Below, piece by piece: positions 61,591-64,000 of a stretch of DNA of 64,000 nucleotides. The notes beneath the pieces are model-generated. The model saw only the letters and a program-made list of their open reading frames with translations, had not been told where the DNA came from and did not search any database. This DNA comes from CAWJMN01 sp963844055 (GTDB lineage Bacteria > Planctomycetota > Planctomycetia > Pirellulales > Pirellulaceae). The stretch's first letter is position 1, and each line of letters begins with the position of its first letter. Both the position numbers and the translations under genes were made by a program. The DNA is taken from assembly GCA_963844055.1 (NCBI GenBank), contig CAWJMN010000001.1:1984001-2048000 (forward strand), given 5' to 3'.

Positions 61591-63615
61591 CTAGAAATAG
61601 ACCCGGCGATTGTAGATATACCATTCGGCCATCAGCAGTCCCAAGGCGCCCAGCACAATCCATCGCCAGGTTTCCTGCCGTGCGGCCCGTTTCCCCTGCT
61701 GCGCTACAACGTCTTCGTGGCCGATTTCTAACTTGGTACGGGGTGTAAGGTCGCTCTCACGAATATCAAATAGGTTGACGGCAAACGACTGGGTTACTTT
61801 GTCGCTTCCCTCTCGCACTTGGTAAACGCCGAGCTGGTCTGTCTGTCCAAATACGTACTTGTTCTCTCCTTCACGCGCCACCTGTACGTTGGCACCGGTT
61901 GGTGTTTGCACCAAAATACTAGGAACGGGGATGGAGGCTTGTAGAAGTCTTGGCGTGCCGGGTTTCGAACTGCTCAAGGAGGAAGCTTCTTGCAATCCGC
62001 TCAGGAATCGGATCCCATTGAAGACAAACACGGGAAAGCTGCGATCACGGAACCAGTCGGTGTTGTATTCCGTTTGCCCATCCACGGAGCGGACAATTTC
62101 AAAGCCCAGCACCGCATCTTGGTACCCTTGCCGTGGCGCGACCACATACAGGGGACCTTGGCTTGAATCGATCAACGTGATGGCGCCTTGCGGGCCTTCG
62201 ATCGGAGTCGCGGTGTAGATCAACAGGTCCACAACGTTGAGTAGCTGTGACAGCGGATGGCTGCCATCAACATCGGTCACAAAGAGCAAGTCGTTTTTTA
62301 CGGTGGATTTGTTTTCCTTCCAGCCCGCACTTTCTGGCGGACGAGTACCGATAAACAGCGTGCTGCATTCCGGCATGCTCGGAGGGGCACATTGGTCGTA
62401 GATAATGACGTCCCAAATGCCCAGTTGTGCCTTCTGCTGATAATCGGGCGTCGTCAGGAACGTCGGCGCTTCTGTCTGAACTTGGGCAAACCGCTTTACT
62501 TCCTCAGTGTCTAGTGCAATTTGTAGTGGCTGATTGTTGCCCGGGGTGACGAGCAAAATCTTGGCTTGGCGAGATTCGCTGACGATCACCTGCGCTTGAT
62601 TGTCCGCAGCGAGTTGGTCATTGTGGTTGAGAACTAATTTGAGGATCCCTCCCTCCAAATCCTTTAGCTCGAACTTGAGACCTTGGCTGCCCGGAGGCTT
62701 GTCGGCCCCTACACGACCGGGGATTTCCAATCGCTGAGCATCTAGCAGTTCATCATCGAGCATCAAATTGGCGTCAAGGCTAACGGCGCTGGGTCCAAAA
62801 TTCTCCACACGAGCGAACACTTGTAGTTCACCCTGTTTATTTGGATTTCTTTCCGCATTGAAGGCCACGATCGCGGTGTTCTCAAACGCCTCTTTTCCTA
62901 CCTGCATGTATTGCGGGTCTAGATTTCCAAGTTTGAAATTGGGAATCGATGCAAAACCACCGTCGGAAAAGATGTACATCGTCGCAGGCATCGCCTCGGC
63001 CGCATTGGTATCCTCACCCGCAACGCCCGTTTGACCGGGATTTGCCAGGCCGGACGCTGCGCGGAGTGCCTCGCTCATGTCGCTGGGGTGGTTGGTCTGC
63101 TCAATCAGGTCGAGGCGGGTCCGCAGTAGGTTGCGATTGTCCGTAAAGGGTTGTTCCACCTTGGCAGCGGTCGAAAAGCTGATCACCATCGCTGCGTCAC
63201 CCGACTTCATCTGATCAATCAGGGATATCGCTTGACGTTTTGCCTCCGCAAGCCGTGTGGGGCTTACGTCGGTTGCTGCCATGCTGGCAGAAGTGTCGAT
63301 GAGAAAGATGAAGCGTTGGCCCACTAATTCGGTTCCGCGCCAACCTGGCCGCAGCAATGCAATTACGATTAGCGTGACAAGCAAAAGTTGTAGGAACAAA
63401 AGCAAGTTCTGGCGAAGCCGTTGCCATAGTGAATTGACGTGCAAGTCCTCGATCGTCTTGCTCCACAGGTAAGTACTGGGAACGGCGAGAGGTTTGCGTT
63501 TCAGCTTGAGAAAATATAGCGCTAGGATGGCTGGGGGCACTAGAGCAAGCAGCGACCACTGACCCAGTGTCAGGGTGTTGATGAAGTCGCCGATAAGGAA
63601 CACAGGGCCAAACAT
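61591..63615 (-). CDS. BatA/VWA domain membrane protein
   Basis: 674 aa from ATG 63615; the frame extends to 63720 without support. N-terminal BatA-type double-transmembrane region (about residues 1-80: LLALVPPAILALYFLKLKRK and LLLFLQLLLVTLIVIALLRP). A von Willebrand A domain follows with intact metal site FLIDTSASMAATD (DxSxS, about 104-116). A large beta-rich extracytoplasmic region and one C-terminal membrane segment (WIVLGALGLLMAEWYIYN) follow. Genes of this type occur with MoxR ATPases and DUF58 proteins, and indeed a DUF58 gene ends 55 bp upstream. Likely a membrane-linked folding or activation complex. Confidence 0.87.
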   Translation of the reverse strand: MFGPVFLIGDFINTLTLGQWSLLALVPPAILALYFLKLKRKPLAVPSTYLWSKTIEDLHVNSLWQRLRQNLLLFLQLLLVTLIVIALLRPGWRGTELVGQRFIFLIDTSASMAATDVSPTRLAEAKRQAISLIDQMKSGDAAMVISFSTAAKVEQPFTDNRNLLRTRLDLIEQTNHPSDMSEALRAASGLANPGQTGVAGEDTNAAEAMPATMYIFSDGGFASIPNFKLGNLDPQYMQVGKEAFENTAIVAFNAERNPNKQGELQVFARVENFGPSAVSLDANLMLDDELLDAQRLEIPGRVGADKPPGSQGLKFELKDLEGGILKLVLNHNDQLAADNQAQVIVSESRQAKILLVTPGNNQPLQIALDTEEVKRFAQVQTEAPTFLTTPDYQQKAQLGIWDVIIYDQCAPPSMPECSTLFIGTRPPESAGWKENKSTVKNDLLFVTDVDGSHPLSQLLNVVDLLIYTATPIEGPQGAITLIDSSQGPLYVVAPRQGYQDAVLGFEIVRSVDGQTEYNTDWFRDRSFPVFVFNGIRFLSGLQEASSLSSSKPGTPRLLQASIPVPSILVQTPTGANVQVAREGENKYVFGQTDQLGVYQVREGSDKVTQSFAVNLFDIRESDLTPRTKLEIGHEDVVAQQGKRAARQETWRWIVLGALGLLMAEWYIYNRRVYF

Positions 63616-63670
63616 ACGTTCGTGGATCTTCGCGAAATAGTGAAACAGGGAAGGGGCTATCGTCCGGAGC

Positions 63671-64000
63671 CTATCGTACGAGTCCTCGCTTACGCAAATA
63701 ATTTCCAACGATCGTATCAACGCTAGTAGCGGTGCTAGTCATCAAGTAGCTCATGCCTCGGCGAGTGCAAAAGTCGCGTGCGCCTCCTACAAAAGTGGCC
63801 AAGGTCCGTTGGTACTTTTCTAAAAGGGGGCGGCTAACAGTCACTTCGGCAATGTCATTATCTTCGCAGTCGACAAGTTGTAGATCGCCCTGCAGGTCGG
63901 GAGTCAGCTCTTCTGGGCTAAGCACATGAATGACATACACATCCATCTGCTGTGCCATCAGGAACCGAAGTGCCTTTTCATAGCCCTCTTTATCCATCAG
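63671..64000 (-). CDS. DUF58 domain protein, C-terminal part (cut by window end)
   Basis: Last 109 codons of a gene running in from beyond 64000; the ATG visible at 63997 is internal, since the frame stays open to the edge (Leu before Met). The sequence KEGYEKALRFLMAQQMDVYV, then IHVLSPEELTP and the final TATSVDTIVGNYLRKRGL, is the typical end of the DUF58 (VWA-like) family. It is placed directly before the BatA/VWA gene on the same strand, the usual MoxR-DUF58-VWA order. Confidence 0.8.
   Translation of the reverse strand: MMDKEGYEKALRFLMAQQMDVYVIHVLSPEELTPDLQGDLQLVDCEDNDIAEVTVSRPLLEKYQRTLATFVGGARDFCTRRGMSYLMTSTATSVDTIVGNYLRKRGLVR

Noticed and set aside
1..64000. tRNA or rRNA genes
   Set aside because: I looked through the intergenic stretches and recognised none; a covariance-model search (tRNAscan-SE, Infernal) would be needed to exclude small RNAs.

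Overview
The window looks like chromosomal DNA of a planctomycete, most likely of the Pirellulales. It carries several families typical of Planctomycetota or the wider PVC group: a DUF1549/DUF1553 cytochrome-type protein, a DUF1501 protein with a twin-arginine leader, a WD40 protein with a c-type cytochrome domain, a PVC-type heme-binding dehydrogenase-like protein and a DUF1559 protein. The order is an inference from gene content; no rRNA or tRNA gene was recognised.

Region 1 (1-20.4 kb, + strand) is a late flagellar cluster: flgF-flgG-flgA-flgH-flgI-flgJ-flgN-flgK-flgL-fliW-csrA-two flagellins-fliD-fliS. A near-consensus sigma-54 promoter lies upstream of flgF and a weaker sigma-28-like site upstream of fliD. 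FlgL and FliD are about 1000 aa each, far above usual size. By eye, the two flagellins, FlgL and FliD share one extra beta-rich module.

Region 2 (20.6-25.4 kb) holds ordinary metabolism and small proteins: an MqnA/MqnD-type protein, a thioredoxin-like protein, NadA quinolinate synthase, two hypotheticals, one of them with three copies of a short LAAARG motif in Ala/Pro-rich linkers.

Region 3 (25.7-35.8 kb, - strand) holds the planctomycete cytochrome/WD40/DUF1501 genes, then a three-gene set (phenylacetate-CoA ligase-like, class V aminotransferase-like, DUF971). Region 4 (35.9-44.0 kb) has an MFS exporter, a flavin disulfide reductase, a coiled-coil lipoprotein-like protein and a tetR-devB-devC-devA exporter operon. 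devA is broken by one extra base at its Walker B motif, and tetR has a clear inverted repeat just upstream.

Region 5 (44.2-58.2 kb) has a large PVC heme protein and then the most unusual part of the window: seven consecutive secreted DUF4139-like genes. The last six are close paralogs overlapping stop-to-start. They have conserved halves around a linker that differs in every copy, and their similarity order is roughly C-A-B-A-B-C. I nominate this array as the candidate undescribed system.

Region 6 (58.3-64 kb) has CysK, a DUF1559 protein, a frameshifted enoyl-CoA hydratase, a BatA/VWA membrane protein and the 3' end of a DUF58 gene cut by the window edge.

Four genes (flgN, devA, DUF4139 copy 1, enoyl-CoA hydratase) each need a single-base indel to be restored. 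This means either draft-level sequence errors or real decay, and only re-sequencing can tell.
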